64,000 nucleotides of DNA from Methyloversatilis discipulorum (GTDB taxonomy: Bacteria > Pseudomonadota > Gammaproteobacteria > Burkholderiales > Rhodocyclaceae). The notes below the pieces were generated by a model. It saw only the letters and a list, made by a program, of their open reading frames with translations, had not been told where the DNA came from and ran no database searches. A program made the position numbers and the translations under genes. The stretch is taken from NCBI RefSeq assembly GCF_000385375.1, contig NZ_ARVV01000001.1, positions 2,480,001-2,544,000 on the forward strand, written 5' to 3'. Of this stretch, positions 17,732 to 25,693 are shown one piece after another; position 1 is the first letter of the stretch, and each line of letters opens with the position of its first letter.

Positions 17732-18115
17732 GTGAAGCTGCACCAGACTCCCCGCCCCACCATTCCGCTGGTCACCGGCTTCGGCGACGGCTATCTGCAG
17801 ATCGGCGAACGCCGGGTCACGCGCACCATCCTGATCGCGCCGGAGCAGTTGCGCGAAGACTGGGGCGCCGACGACCTCGACCGTCTGAAGCCGGAAGACT
17901 TCACCGAACTCGCGGCCCTGCCGGTGCAGATCCTGCTGCTCGGCACCGGCCCGACCCAGCGCTTCCCGCATCCTTCGCTGCTGCGGCCGATGATCGAGGC
18001 CGGCATCGGTGTCGAGGTGATGGACACCCTCGCCGCCGCCCGCACCTACAACATTCTCGTGGCCGAAGGGCGAGCGGTGGCCGCCGCGCTGCTGCTGCCC
18101 GACGCGACATCCTGA
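17732..18115 (+). CDS. Mth938-like domain protein (DUF498/AAMDC family)
   Basis: A 127-residue cytoplasmic protein of the Mth938/DUF498 family, whose function in bacteria is unknown; a mitochondrial relative (NDUFAF3) is a complex I assembly factor. The conserved segment GFGDGYLQIG and the core LPVQILLLGTGPTQRFP are clear. The GTG at 17732 begins the family domain (GTG AAG CTG). An ATG at 17639 with AAAAAGG upstream would add 31 residues without family similarity and cannot be excluded. It precedes bcp by 36 bases and may be co-transcribed. Confidence 0.8.
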   Translation: MKLHQTPRPTIPLVTGFGDGYLQIGERRVTRTILIAPEQLREDWGADDLDRLKPEDFTELAALPVQILLLGTGPTQRFPHPSLLRPMIEAGIGVEVMDTLAAARTYNILVAEGRAVAAALLLPDATS

Positions 18116-18151
18116 CCCCATCTTTCTGCAAGCACTGGAGACCGAGACACG

Positions 18152-18604
18152 ATGAGCGAAATCCGGGCTGACGACTTCACCCTGCCCTCCACCTCCGGCG
18201 CCGACTTCCTGCTGTCCGCTGCCGGCAAGCCGCTGGTGATCTACTTCTACCCGAAGGACAGCACGCCGGGCTGCACCACGGAAAGTGCGGACTTCCGCGA
18301 CCGCTACGGCGATTTCAAGGCGCTCGGCGCCGACGTGGTCGGCATTTCGCGCGACAGCATCAAGTCGCACCAGAACTTCAAGGCCAAGCTCGAACTGCCT
18401 TTCGAACTGCTGTCCGACCCGGACGAGACGGCATGCACGCTGTTCGGCGTGATGAAGATGAAGAACATGTACGGAAAACAGGTGCGCGGTGTGGAACGCA
18501 GCACTTTCGTCATCGGTCCGGACAACCTTATCCTGCGCGAGTGGCGCGGTGTGAAGGTGCCGGGCCACGCGGAAGAGGTGCTCGCCTTCGTCCGCTCGCT
18601 CTGA
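18152..18604 (+). CDS. bcp: thiol peroxidase / peroxiredoxin, Bcp (PrxQ) family
   Basis: Reduces hydrogen peroxide and organic peroxides with a reactive cysteine. The 150-residue product has the peroxidatic cysteine C41 in STPGCTTES. The second cysteine normally five residues later in E. coli Bcp is absent; the only other cysteine is C95 in DETACTLFG, so it is a one-cysteine or alternative two-cysteine type. GGAG lies upstream of the ATG. A PIN-PhoH gene and an OhrR-type regulator follow. Confidence 0.93.
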   Translation: MSEIRADDFTLPSTSGADFLLSAAGKPLVIYFYPKDSTPGCTTESADFRDRYGDFKALGADVVGISRDSIKSHQNFKAKLELPFELLSDPDETACTLFGVMKMKNMYGKQVRGVERSTFVIGPDNLILREWRGVKVPGHAEEVLAFVRSL

Positions 18605-18652
18605 AACGCCGCACCCACGACACCACCCGAGACTTCACGCCCACAGGATCAC

Positions 18653-20107
18653 ATGGCCACCCGACGCCCCGCAGCAGCCCCTGCCCGCCGTTCCCGCAAG
18701 TCGCCCCCGGCCACCAAGCTCTTCGTTCTCGACACCAATGTGCTGATGCACGATCCGACGTCGCTGTTCCGCTTCGAGGAACACGACATATTCGTGCCCA
18801 TCATGACGCTCGAAGAACTGGACAACAACAAGAAGGGCATGACCGAAGTGGCGCGCAACGCGCGCCAGGTGAGCCGTCTGCTCGACGAGATCGTCAGCGG
18901 TGCCGAGGACAAGATCGCCGAAGGCATACCGCTGGCGGCCGCATCGAGTGAGCTCGCCAGCGGTCATCTGCTGCTGCAGACCGAAGCAATCAACGGCGTG
19001 CTGCCGACCGCGCTGCCCACCGCCAAGGCGGACAACCAGATCATCGCGGTGGTGATGCACCTGTCCGAACGTCACCCGGGTCGTCAGGTCATCCTGGTGT
19101 CGAAGGACATCAATATGCGCATCAAGGCCCGCGCGCTCGGGCTGCATGCGCAGGATTACTTCAACGACAAGGTGCTCGAAGACACCGACATGCTCTACAC
19201 CGGCACGCGCGAGCTGCCGGAGAAGTTCTGGGACGAGCACGGCGGCAACCTCGAGTCGTGGAAAGAAAACGGCCGCACGATGTACCGGGTCAAGGGCCCG
19301 CTGTGCCCGGATCTGCTGATCAACGAATTCGTCTACAAGGAAGCCGGCGCCAAGCAGGACAAGCCCTTCCATGCGCTGGTGCGGGAACGCGCCGGCAAGA
19401 CGGCGGTGCTGGAAACGCTGGTCGACTACAGCCATCACAAGAATTCGGTCTGGGGCATCCTGGCGCGCAACCGCGAACAGAATTTCGCGCTGAACCTGCT
19501 GATGAACCCCGAGGTGGACTTCATCACGCTGCTCGGTCAGGCCGGCACCGGCAAGACACTGCTCACACTGGCGGCCGGACTCACCCAGGTTCTTGAAACC
19601 AAGCTTTACAGCGAAATCATCATGACCCGGGTTACCGTGCCGGTCGGCGAGGACATCGGCTTCCTGCCCGGTACCGAGGAAGAGAAGATGACGCCGTGGA
19701 TGGGCGCGCTCGAAGACAATCTGGACGTGCTGAACAAGACGGACGATCCGAATGGCTCAGGCGAATGGGGCCGTGCCGCGACGATGGATCTGATCCGCAG
19801 CCGCATCAAGGTGAAGTCGCTGAACTTCATGCGCGGGCGCACCTTCCTGAACAAATTCCTCATCATCGACGAAGCGCAGAACCTGACGCCGAAGCAGATG
19901 AAGACGCTGATCACGCGCGCGGGCCCCGGCACCAAGGTCGTATGCCTGGGCAACATCGCGCAGATCGACACCCCCTACCTGACTGAAGGCAGCTCCGGCC
20001 TGACCTATGTCGTCGACCGCTTCAAGGGCTGGCCGCACAGCGGCCACGTCACCTTGCAGCGCGGCGAGCGTTCGCGTCTGGCCGACCACGCTGCCGAAGT
20101 GCTCTGA
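18653..20107 (+). CDS. PIN-PhoH ATPase (PhoH2 type)
   Basis: Fusion of an N-terminal PIN ribonuclease domain (about 20-160; FVLDTNVLMHD with metal-binding D27) and a C-terminal PhoH ATPase (about 270-480). The Walker A motif GQAGTGKT lies near 294-301, Walker B is IIDEAQNLTP. PhoH2 proteins in mycobacteria are RNA helicase-ribonucleases, so RNA processing is the likely role. The 484 residues fit the family. AGGATCAC precedes the ATG. Confidence 0.92.
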   Translation: MATRRPAAAPARRSRKSPPATKLFVLDTNVLMHDPTSLFRFEEHDIFVPIMTLEELDNNKKGMTEVARNARQVSRLLDEIVSGAEDKIAEGIPLAAASSELASGHLLLQTEAINGVLPTALPTAKADNQIIAVVMHLSERHPGRQVILVSKDINMRIKARALGLHAQDYFNDKVLEDTDMLYTGTRELPEKFWDEHGGNLESWKENGRTMYRVKGPLCPDLLINEFVYKEAGAKQDKPFHALVRERAGKTAVLETLVDYSHHKNSVWGILARNREQNFALNLLMNPEVDFITLLGQAGTGKTLLTLAAGLTQVLETKLYSEIIMTRVTVPVGEDIGFLPGTEEEKMTPWMGALEDNLDVLNKTDDPNGSGEWGRAATMDLIRSRIKVKSLNFMRGRTFLNKFLIIDEAQNLTPKQMKTLITRAGPGTKVVCLGNIAQIDTPYLTEGSSGLTYVVDRFKGWPHSGHVTLQRGERSRLADHAAEVL

Positions 20108-20128
20108 TCCCTCACGGAGGACATCGCC

Positions 20129-20590
20129 ATGACCTTCATCGACCCGATGCTGCTGGACCAGCAGCTGTGTTTCGCCCTGTACGCCGCCGCCCACGCGATC
20201 ACGCGCTGTTACACGCCGGGTCTTAAGGCGCTCGGGCTGACCTATCCGCAGTATCTGGTGATGCTGGTGCTGTGGCAGGAAGATGCACTGACGCTGAAGG
20301 CACTGGCCGAACGGCTGGATCTCGATTCGCCGACGCTGACGCCGCTGCTCAAGCGGCTCGAAGCCAACGGCTACCTCACGCGCGCGCGCAATCGCACCGA
20401 CGAACGGGCACTCGAGATACGACTGACCGAGGCCGGCCACGCGCTGCGGGAAAGAGCGGAGGAGGTACACGCAGAGGTCGCCCGTCAGTCCGGCCTGCCG
20501 CCGGACGCGATGGCGCGCATGCGGGCCGAACTGCAGCGCCTCAGCGCACAGCTCAAGGGCGCGGAACAGGCGCGGACACAGGCGGGCTGA
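20129..20590 (+). CDS. ohrR: MarR-family organic hydroperoxide regulator, OhrR type
   Basis: A 153-residue winged-helix repressor. The N-terminal C14 in QQLCFALYAA is at the position of the peroxide-sensing cysteine of OhrR, and the LTYPQYLVMLVLW segment with its tyrosines is also typical. The DNA-binding helices span about 50-95 (LDLDSPTLTPLLKRLEANGY). GGAGG precedes the ATG. The usual partner ohr is not adjacent; Bcp two genes upstream is a possible thiol-peroxide partner. Regulation of PhoH or Bcp would be speculation. Confidence 0.88.
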   Translation: MTFIDPMLLDQQLCFALYAAAHAITRCYTPGLKALGLTYPQYLVMLVLWQEDALTLKALAERLDLDSPTLTPLLKRLEANGYLTRARNRTDERALEIRLTEAGHALRERAEEVHAEVARQSGLPPDAMARMRAELQRLSAQLKGAEQARTQAG

Positions 20591-20625
20591 TCCACGCCCG
20601 GCAAGCGTGGCGGATCGGGCAGCAA

Positions 20626-21720
20626 TCAGTCGCCGAACAGCTTGCCGACGGCCTCGCCCACACCCTTCACCACCGAACTGCCCGCATTGCCGACGCCGCG
20701 CACCAGGCCCCCAAGACTGACGCCGAGCGACTCGGCCATGGCGCTGGTGACGCGCGTTGCGAAGCCTTCGTTCAGCGAGAATTTCGGATCGTCGATGCGA
20801 CCTTCCAGCGTGAAATCGACGCTGATGCGCTCGTTCCTGTCCTTCATCAGCCCGACCACCGCCGCCCGCGGCATGCCCATGAAGGTGTTGCCGGACGCCA
20901 GTTCGAGACCGGTCAACGTGAGCGTGCCCGGCGCCTTCAGGCGCTTGTCGGCGACGACAGGACGGATGTCCAGATCCATCGTGCCGCGCTTGACGCCGGT
21001 TTCCGCGGCCTGGATCAGATAGGGCTGGAAGGCGACCAGATCGACGCCGCGCAGCGAGAACTCCAGCTTCGCGTCGCGCGTGGCCAGCACGACCTCGCCA
21101 TTCAGCGCCAGCCGACCGTCCTGTCGTGGCCCCTTGACGGTCCCGTCGACGGCCAGCGTGGTCGCGCTGTCGAGCGCTGGCAGGTCGATCGGGCCGATGT
21201 CCGCATTGAGCGCCGTCAGCGCCAGCCGGTGTGGCGTGCGTCGCACGCTGGCGTCGAAGAAATCGAGTGCGCCGTCGCGCAGTTCGATGCGCGCGACATG
21301 TACCGGCGGCATGCTGCCGTCCGTGTCGGCAGCCGAGCCCGTTTCGAGCAGGGCGGGCAGCACGCGCAGGCCACCTTGCCGGGTACGCAGCATGGACAGA
21401 TAGGCGCCCTCGACGGTAATCCGAGCGATGCGTACGCGTGCCGACAGCAGGTCGCGCAGTTGCGGCACCACCTCGACGCGCTGCGCGCGCAGTTCGTCGT
21501 CGGCCGGCCATGGTGCATCGCCGTCCCGCTGCGCGCGGATGCGCACCTCGTGAAGCACCACCGCATCCAGCCGGACCTCGACGCTGGCCACCTCACCACG
21601 CGGCCCCAGCGCTGCCTCGACCTGGCTGCGCAACATGTGCAGCGCGAGCTGGAAGGCGCCGACACCGAGCACCGCCAGAACGACGATGACGATGGCGAGG
21701 CGACGCAGCCAGACCGTCAC
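20626..21720 (-). CDS. DUF748 / AsmA-like periplasmic protein
   Basis: A 364-residue protein with an N-terminal membrane anchor (about 5-25, LRRLAIVIVVLAVLGVGAF) and a beta-rich periplasmic part typical of the DUF748 group related to AsmA and TamB, thought to help lipid or outer-membrane homeostasis. The end is Gly/Val-rich (VKGVGEAVGKLFGD). It starts with GTG, with GAGG just before, 8 bases after the dnaB stop, so it is likely a downstream member of that operon. Function remains unproven. Confidence 0.8.
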   Translation of the reverse strand: MTVWLRRLAIVIVVLAVLGVGAFQLALHMLRSQVEAALGPRGEVASVEVRLDAVVLHEVRIRAQRDGDAPWPADDELRAQRVEVVPQLRDLLSARVRIARITVEGAYLSMLRTRQGGLRVLPALLETGSAADTDGSMPPVHVARIELRDGALDFFDASVRRTPHRLALTALNADIGPIDLPALDSATTLAVDGTVKGPRQDGRLALNGEVVLATRDAKLEFSLRGVDLVAFQPYLIQAAETGVKRGTMDLDIRPVVADKRLKAPGTLTLTGLELASGNTFMGMPRAAVVGLMKDRNERISVDFTLEGRIDDPKFSLNEGFATRVTSAMAESLGVSLGGLVRGVGNAGSSVVKGVGEAVGKLFGD

Positions 21721-21727
21721 GCGCGCC

Positions 21728-23143
21728 TCAGTAGGAACCGGGCCGCGCGGCGTTGACGAACTTCGTGTGCTCGCCCTGGAAGCCGAGCACGACGGTACCG
21801 GTCGGGCCGTTACGGTGCTTGCCGATGATGATTTCTGCCAGCCCCTTGTCCTGGGTATCGGGGTTGTAGACCTCGTCCCGATAGATGAACATGATGATGT
21901 CGGCGTCCTGTTCGATGGCGCCGGATTCGCGCAGATCGCTCATCACCGGTCGCTTGTTCGGACGCTGTTCCAGCGCGCGGTTCAGCTGCGACAGCGCGAT
22001 GATGGGCACGTGCAGCTCCTTGGCCAGCGACTTGATCGCGCGTGAGATTTCCGAAATCTCGGCCGTGCGGTTCTCGCCGTCGCGGGTGCCGGACATCAGC
22101 TGCAGGTAGTCGATTACGATCAGGCCGAGCTTGCCGCACTGGCGATAGAGCCGGCGCGCGCGGGCCCGCAGGTCGGTCGGGTTGATGCCGCCTGTCTCGT
22201 CGATATGGATGGGCGCCTCGTGCAGCTTGCCCAGCGCCATCGTCAGCCGACCCCAGTCATCGTCGGTCAGGCGGCCGGTGCGCAGACGCCCCTGGTCGAT
22301 CTTCGCTACCGACGAAACGAAACGCATGGCCAGTTGGGTGCCCGGCATTTCGAGCGAGAAGATGGCAACCGGCAGGCCGAGCTCGACCGCGACGTGTTCG
22401 CAGATGTTGAGCGCGAAGGTGGTCTTGCCCATGGCCGGACGGCCGGCGACGATGATCATGTCTCCGGGCTGCAGGCCGGCGGTCTTGTCGTCGAGATCGA
22501 CGTAGCCGGTCGGCACCCCCGTCACTTCCGACGGATCGTCGCGGTCGTACAGTTCCTGGATGCGATTGACCACCTGCACCAGGATGGGCTGAATGGCGAC
22601 GAATCCCGTACTGGCCGAAGCGCCCGCCTCGGCGATCTCGAATATCTTCGATTCCGCCTCGTCGAGCAGCGTCTTGGCATCGCGTCCGCGCGGCGTCAGC
22701 GCATTGGCGGCGATCTCATCGCCGACGCTGACCAGCTTGCGCAGGATGGCGCGCTCACGGACGATTTCCGCATAGCGGCGGATATTGGCGGCCGACGGCG
22801 TGTTGTTGGCGATTTCGCCCAGATAGGCCAGCCCGCCGGTCTGCTGCGCCTCGTCGCCCTTCTCGATCGATTCATAGACGGTCACGACATCGGCCGGCTT
22901 GCCCTGCTCGATCAGCTTGGCGATGTGGCGGAAGATGCGGCGGTGATCGTCGCGGTAGAAGTCGGATTCGTTGACCTGGTCGCCAACACGGTCCCAGGTA
23001 CTGTTGTCCAGCAGCAGACCACCGATCAGCGACTGCTCGGCCTCGATCGAATGCGGCGGCAGCTTCAGCGCCGCCACCTGTCTGTCCTGCGCGGCCTGGG
23101 CCGCCTGGGCGTCCGGACCGGGTGCGTTGCGCACGCTGCTCAT
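21728..23143 (-). CDS. dnaB: replicative DNA helicase
   Basis: Hexameric 5'-3' helicase at the replication fork. From the ATG at 23143 the product is 471 residues, the usual length. It has an N-terminal helical domain (about 20-120, PHSIEAEQSLIGGLLLDN) and a RecA-type C-terminal domain with Walker A GRPAMGKTT and the DnaB motif VIDYLQLMSG. An upstream start at 23179 would add 12 residues. Three TGTGG repeats resembling DnaA boxes lie in the upstream region. It follows the rpsF-rplI genes on the same strand after a terminator. Confidence 0.96.
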   Translation of the reverse strand: MSSVRNAPGPDAQAAQAAQDRQVAALKLPPHSIEAEQSLIGGLLLDNSTWDRVGDQVNESDFYRDDHRRIFRHIAKLIEQGKPADVVTVYESIEKGDEAQQTGGLAYLGEIANNTPSAANIRRYAEIVRERAILRKLVSVGDEIAANALTPRGRDAKTLLDEAESKIFEIAEAGASASTGFVAIQPILVQVVNRIQELYDRDDPSEVTGVPTGYVDLDDKTAGLQPGDMIIVAGRPAMGKTTFALNICEHVAVELGLPVAIFSLEMPGTQLAMRFVSSVAKIDQGRLRTGRLTDDDWGRLTMALGKLHEAPIHIDETGGINPTDLRARARRLYRQCGKLGLIVIDYLQLMSGTRDGENRTAEISEISRAIKSLAKELHVPIIALSQLNRALEQRPNKRPVMSDLRESGAIEQDADIIMFIYRDEVYNPDTQDKGLAEIIIGKHRNGPTGTVVLGFQGEHTKFVNAARPGSY

Positions 23144-23224
23144 GATGTCTTTTTCATTCTGGAGAACTTGCCGGGGCAATCCTGCAATCTAGCCGCGCAG
23201 CGTCTGCACGACAACTGCACAAGC

Positions 23225-23256
23225 TGTGGAAAAGCTGTGGGCTTTGCTGTGGATGA
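23225..23256 (-). promoter_or_regulatory. cluster of three DnaA-box-like repeats upstream of dnaB
   Basis: On the plus strand, CTGTGG occurs three times with starts of TGTGG at 23225, 23236 and 23248 (11- and 12-base steps). Read on the minus strand, the outer copies are TTTTCCACA and TCATCCACA, one mismatch from the DnaA box TTATCCACA. They lie about 80-115 bases before the dnaB start. DnaA-controlled transcription is an inference. Confidence 0.5.
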
Positions 23257-23284
23257 CATGTCGGTTCGTCTGCGCGTCAACGAA

Positions 23285-23308
23285 AAAGGCCACCCGCAGG
23301 TGGCCTTT
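23285..23308 (-). terminator. intrinsic terminator after rplI
   Basis: A perfect 10-bp stem, AAAGGCCACC/GGTGGCCTTT with a 4-base loop, followed on the minus strand by TTTTT. It ends the rpsF-priB-rpsR-rplI transcript 25 bases after the rplI stop and separates it from dnaB. Confidence 0.85.
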
Positions 23309-23332
23309 CCGTCGCAGCCCGAAGGCCGGCGA

Positions 23333-23782
23333 TCAATGCTCGCCGAGCACCGACACCGTCACGGTGGCGATCACGTCCGAGTGCAGCGCGATCTCGAACT
23401 GAGCATCGCCCACAGCCTTCAGCGGGCCGTCCGGCATGCGCACCATCGACTTGTCCACCGGGAAGGACTGAGCAGCCAGCGCTTCGGCGATGTCGGCCGT
23501 CGACACCGAGCCGAACAGGCGGCCGTCGACACCGGCCTTGCGGGTGATCTGCACCATGAAGCCTTCGAGCTTCTCGGCGACAGCCTTGGCAGCGGCCAGA
23601 CGTTCGGCAGCGGCCTTTTCCAGTTCGGCACGGCGGGCTTCGAAAGCAGCCAGGTTTTCCGGCGTCACGCGCTTGGCGCGGCCGGTCGGGATCAGGAAGT
23701 TGCGGGCGTAACCGTCACGCACCTTCACCACATCGCCCAGATCGCCGAGCTTGGCGACCTTGTCCATCAGGATTACTTGCAT
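23333..23782 (-). CDS. rplI: 50S ribosomal protein L9
   Basis: A 149-residue ribosomal protein that binds 23S rRNA domain V. The N-terminal globular signature is [19 protein letters not shown], followed by the long central helix (about 40-75, Ala/Glu-rich) and the C-terminal RNA-binding domain. GGGAG lies before the ATG. Last gene of the rpsF operon, 15 bases after rpsR, with a strong terminator behind it. Confidence 0.98.
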   Translation of the reverse strand: MQVILMDKVAKLGDLGDVVKVRDGYARNFLIPTGRAKRVTPENLAAFEARRAELEKAAAERLAAAKAVAEKLEGFMVQITRKAGVDGRLFGSVSTADIAEALAAQSFPVDKSMVRMPDGPLKAVGDAQFEIALHSDVIATVTVSVLGEH

Positions 23783-23797
23783 GGTCGTCTCCCTCGA

Positions 23798-24070
23798 TTA
23801 CTGGTGCAGGTCGGTGTAAGGCATCAGCGCCAGGAAGCGTGCGCGCTTGATGGCGGTCGACAGCTGGCGCTGGTAGCCAGCGCGGGTGCCGGTCAGGCGT
23901 GCCGGCATGATCTTGCCGTTCTCGGAGATGAAGTCCTTCAGGATTTCAACGTCCTTGTAATCGATCTCTTCGATCTTCTCTGCACTGAAGCGGCAGAACT
24001 TGCGGCGCTTGAACATGCTGCGCGAGCCGCGATCGTCCTTCTTCTTGCCGTTCTTCGGTCTGAAAGCCAT
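23798..24070 (-). CDS. rpsR: 30S ribosomal protein S18
   Basis: A 90-residue S18 that forms a heterodimer with S6 on the platform of the small subunit. Conserved parts include [20 protein letters not shown] and the C-terminal [20 protein letters not shown]. The N-terminus has an extra Lys/Arg-rich stretch common in Betaproteobacteria. GGAAA precedes the ATG. Third gene of the rpsF operon. Confidence 0.98.
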   Translation of the reverse strand: MAFRPKNGKKKDDRGSRSMFKRRKFCRFSAEKIEEIDYKDVEILKDFISENGKIMPARLTGTRAGYQRQLSTAIKRARFLALMPYTDLHQ

Positions 24071-24102
24071 GGTGGTTTCCTTCCACTGTTGCGACGCCGG
24101 GC

Positions 24103-24438
24103 TCAGTTGCCCGAGGTCACGAATTCGATACGGGTTATGTGCATGACGCCCTGCCTGCTTTTAGCACTGCGGGCTGCCATGAATCCTTCTGCGATCAACG
24201 ACGTTCCGAGCGGGGCTTGAGCGAGCATCCTTGCCAGGTCTCCCAGCAGCACGAAATCGGTTTCAAACCTGACTTCGCGTGGCGCACCGTTTTCGATCTG
24301 CTGCGAGAAGTGCTCAAGGCATCCACGCAGGATCGGCACGCCGGCCGGGGTCTGTCTCAGTGCATCGCGTTCGATCAGCGTGGCGGACAAGGTGAAGCTG
24401 TTTGCCGCCGGGCCGACCGCGCCCTGCCCTTCGGTCAA
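24103..24438 (-). CDS. priB: primosomal replication protein N (PriB), TTG start
   Basis: Single-stranded-DNA-binding OB-fold protein that helps PriA restart stalled replication forks. The 111-residue product shows the PriB core [18 protein letters not shown] and ends with [12 protein letters not shown]. Its position between rpsF and rpsR is diagnostic. The only start that covers the OB fold and touches rpsF is TTG 24438, overlapping the rpsF stop by four bases (TTGA), so translation is coupled to rpsF. Confidence 0.88.
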   Translation of the reverse strand: MTEGQGAVGPAANSFTLSATLIERDALRQTPAGVPILRGCLEHFSQQIENGAPREVRFETDFVLLGDLARMLAQAPLGTSLIAEGFMAARSAKSRQGVMHITRIEFVTSGN

Positions 24439-24821
24439 GCCGCCGGCTGTTCCGCAGCCGGGGCAGCGGCTTCAGCAGCCGGTGCCAGCAGCGAACGCGA
24501 CTTCTCTTCCTTCATCATCGGCGACGGCGTGACGACAGCCTTGCGCATCTTGATGGTGAGGTGGCGGAGAACGGCGTCGTTGAACTTGAAGGCGTGCTCG
24601 AGTTCGGCCAGCGTTTCGCCGTCGCACTCGATGTTCATCAGCACGTAGTGAGCCTTGTGCACCTTCTGGATCGGGTAGGCCAGCTGGCGGCGACCCCAGT
24701 CTTCCAGGCGGTGGATGCTGCCGTTGCGGCCGGTGACCAGCGTACGGTAGCGCTCGACCATGGCGGGCACCTGCTCGCTCTGGTCCGGATGGACGATGAA
24801 AACCACTTCGTAATGTCGCAT
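24435..24821 (-). CDS. rpsF: 30S ribosomal protein S6
   Basis: A 128-residue S6, first gene of the rpsF-priB-rpsR-rplI operon. It starts [19 protein letters not shown] and carries [17 protein letters not shown]. The C-terminal tail from about residue 105 is Ala/Glu-rich, longer than the core fold. GGAGATTAC immediately precedes the ATG at 24821, which decides the start against the far longer open frame to 25112. A promoter is visible at 24917-24946. Confidence 0.97.
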   Translation of the reverse strand: MRHYEVVFIVHPDQSEQVPAMVERYRTLVTGRNGSIHRLEDWGRRQLAYPIQKVHKAHYVLMNIECDGETLAELEHAFKFNDAVLRHLTIKMRKAVVTPSPMMKEEKSRSLLAPAAEAAAPAAEQPAA

Positions 24822-24916
24822 GTAATCTCCTTGCGGTTCAGTGCCGGGCAAACACGAGCCTGTCCGGCGGTTACACCTCCCGGCATGCGAATCCGGTGAG
24901 GCAAGGTAAGCCCGCG

Positions 24917-24946
24917 AGTATAGCGCGCGGGCCGTGATTCTTACAA
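24917..24946 (-). promoter_or_regulatory. sigma-70 promoter of the rpsF operon
   Basis: On the minus strand TTGTAA and TATACT are 18 bases apart. The -35 includes the TAA stop codon of rlmB, and the -10 lies inside an inverted repeat GCCCGCG/CGCGGGC (24910-24932). The resulting leader before rpsF would be about 90 bases, long enough for autogenous control by S6-S18, which I could not confirm. Confidence 0.6.
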
Positions 24947-25693
24947 GCTGCCCTTTGCCGTGCGCTGGCGCCGCGCCTCGAACAGGCACACGCCGCTGGC
25001 CACCGACACATTCAGGCTTTCGACCGTGCCGTGCATCGGAATCGACGCCAGCACGTCGACGGTTTCGCGGGTGAGCCGGCGCATGCCGTCGCCCTCGGCG
25101 CCGAGCACCCACGCCACCGCGCCCGACTGGTCGACCGCGTACATCGACTTGTCGGCCTCACCGGCCGCACCGATGGTCAGGATGTCGCGCTCCTTCATCT
25201 CGCGCAGGCTGCGCGCCAGATTGGTCACCGTCACGTACGGCACGGTGTCGGCCGCACCACTGGCCACCTTGATCGCCGTTGCGTTCAGGCCGACCGCCCG
25301 GTCGCGCGGGGCGACCACGGCGTGCGCACCGGCCGCGTCCGCCACGCGCAGGCAGGCACCGAGGTTGTGCGGGTCCTGGATGCCGTCGAGCACCAGCAGC
25401 AGCGGCGGCTCGGACAGCGTATCGAGCACGTCGTCGAGCGAGCGGTAGGGAATCTGCGCCAGCACACGCGCCACCACGCCTTGATGACGCGCGGCGCCTC
25501 CGGCCAGGCCGTCGAGGCGTGCCGGCTCCATCTGTACCCACTTGACGCCTGACGCCTCTGCGGCACGGATCAGATCGCGCATGCGACCGTCCTGACGCGC
25601 GGTGGATACGAACAGCTCCTTCACCGCATCCGGGGCGTGGCGGATCTTCGCGGTGACCGCGTGGAAACCGAAGATGTAGCGGGTATCGCTCAT
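24941..25693 (-). CDS. rlmB: 23S rRNA (guanosine-2'-O-)-methyltransferase RlmB
   Basis: SPOUT-class enzyme that methylates G2251 of 23S rRNA with S-adenosylmethionine. The 250-residue protein has an N-terminal substrate-binding domain ([17 protein letters not shown]) and the C-terminal knotted domain with [33 protein letters not shown] and [14 protein letters not shown]. Its ATG overlaps the rnr stop by four bases (ATGA), the usual rnr-rlmB pair. Confidence 0.96.
   Translation of the reverse strand: MSDTRYIFGFHAVTAKIRHAPDAVKELFVSTARQDGRMRDLIRAAEASGVKWVQMEPARLDGLAGGAARHQGVVARVLAQIPYRSLDDVLDTLSEPPLLLVLDGIQDPHNLGACLRVADAAGAHAVVAPRDRAVGLNATAIKVASGAADTVPYVTVTNLARSLREMKERDILTIGAAGEADKSMYAVDQSGAVAWVLGAEGDGMRRLTRETVDVLASIPMHGTVESLNVSVASGVCLFEARRQRTAKGSL

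Noticed and set aside
23221..23256. chromosomal replication origin
   Set aside because: Only three weak DnaA-box-like repeats, no AT-rich unwinding element and no dnaA or gyrB next to them; better seen as a dnaB regulatory site.
24822..24940. riboswitch in the rpsF leader
   Set aside because: The leader has GC hairpins but no recognisable ligand-binding consensus; autogenous S6-S18 control is possible but not demonstrable by eye.
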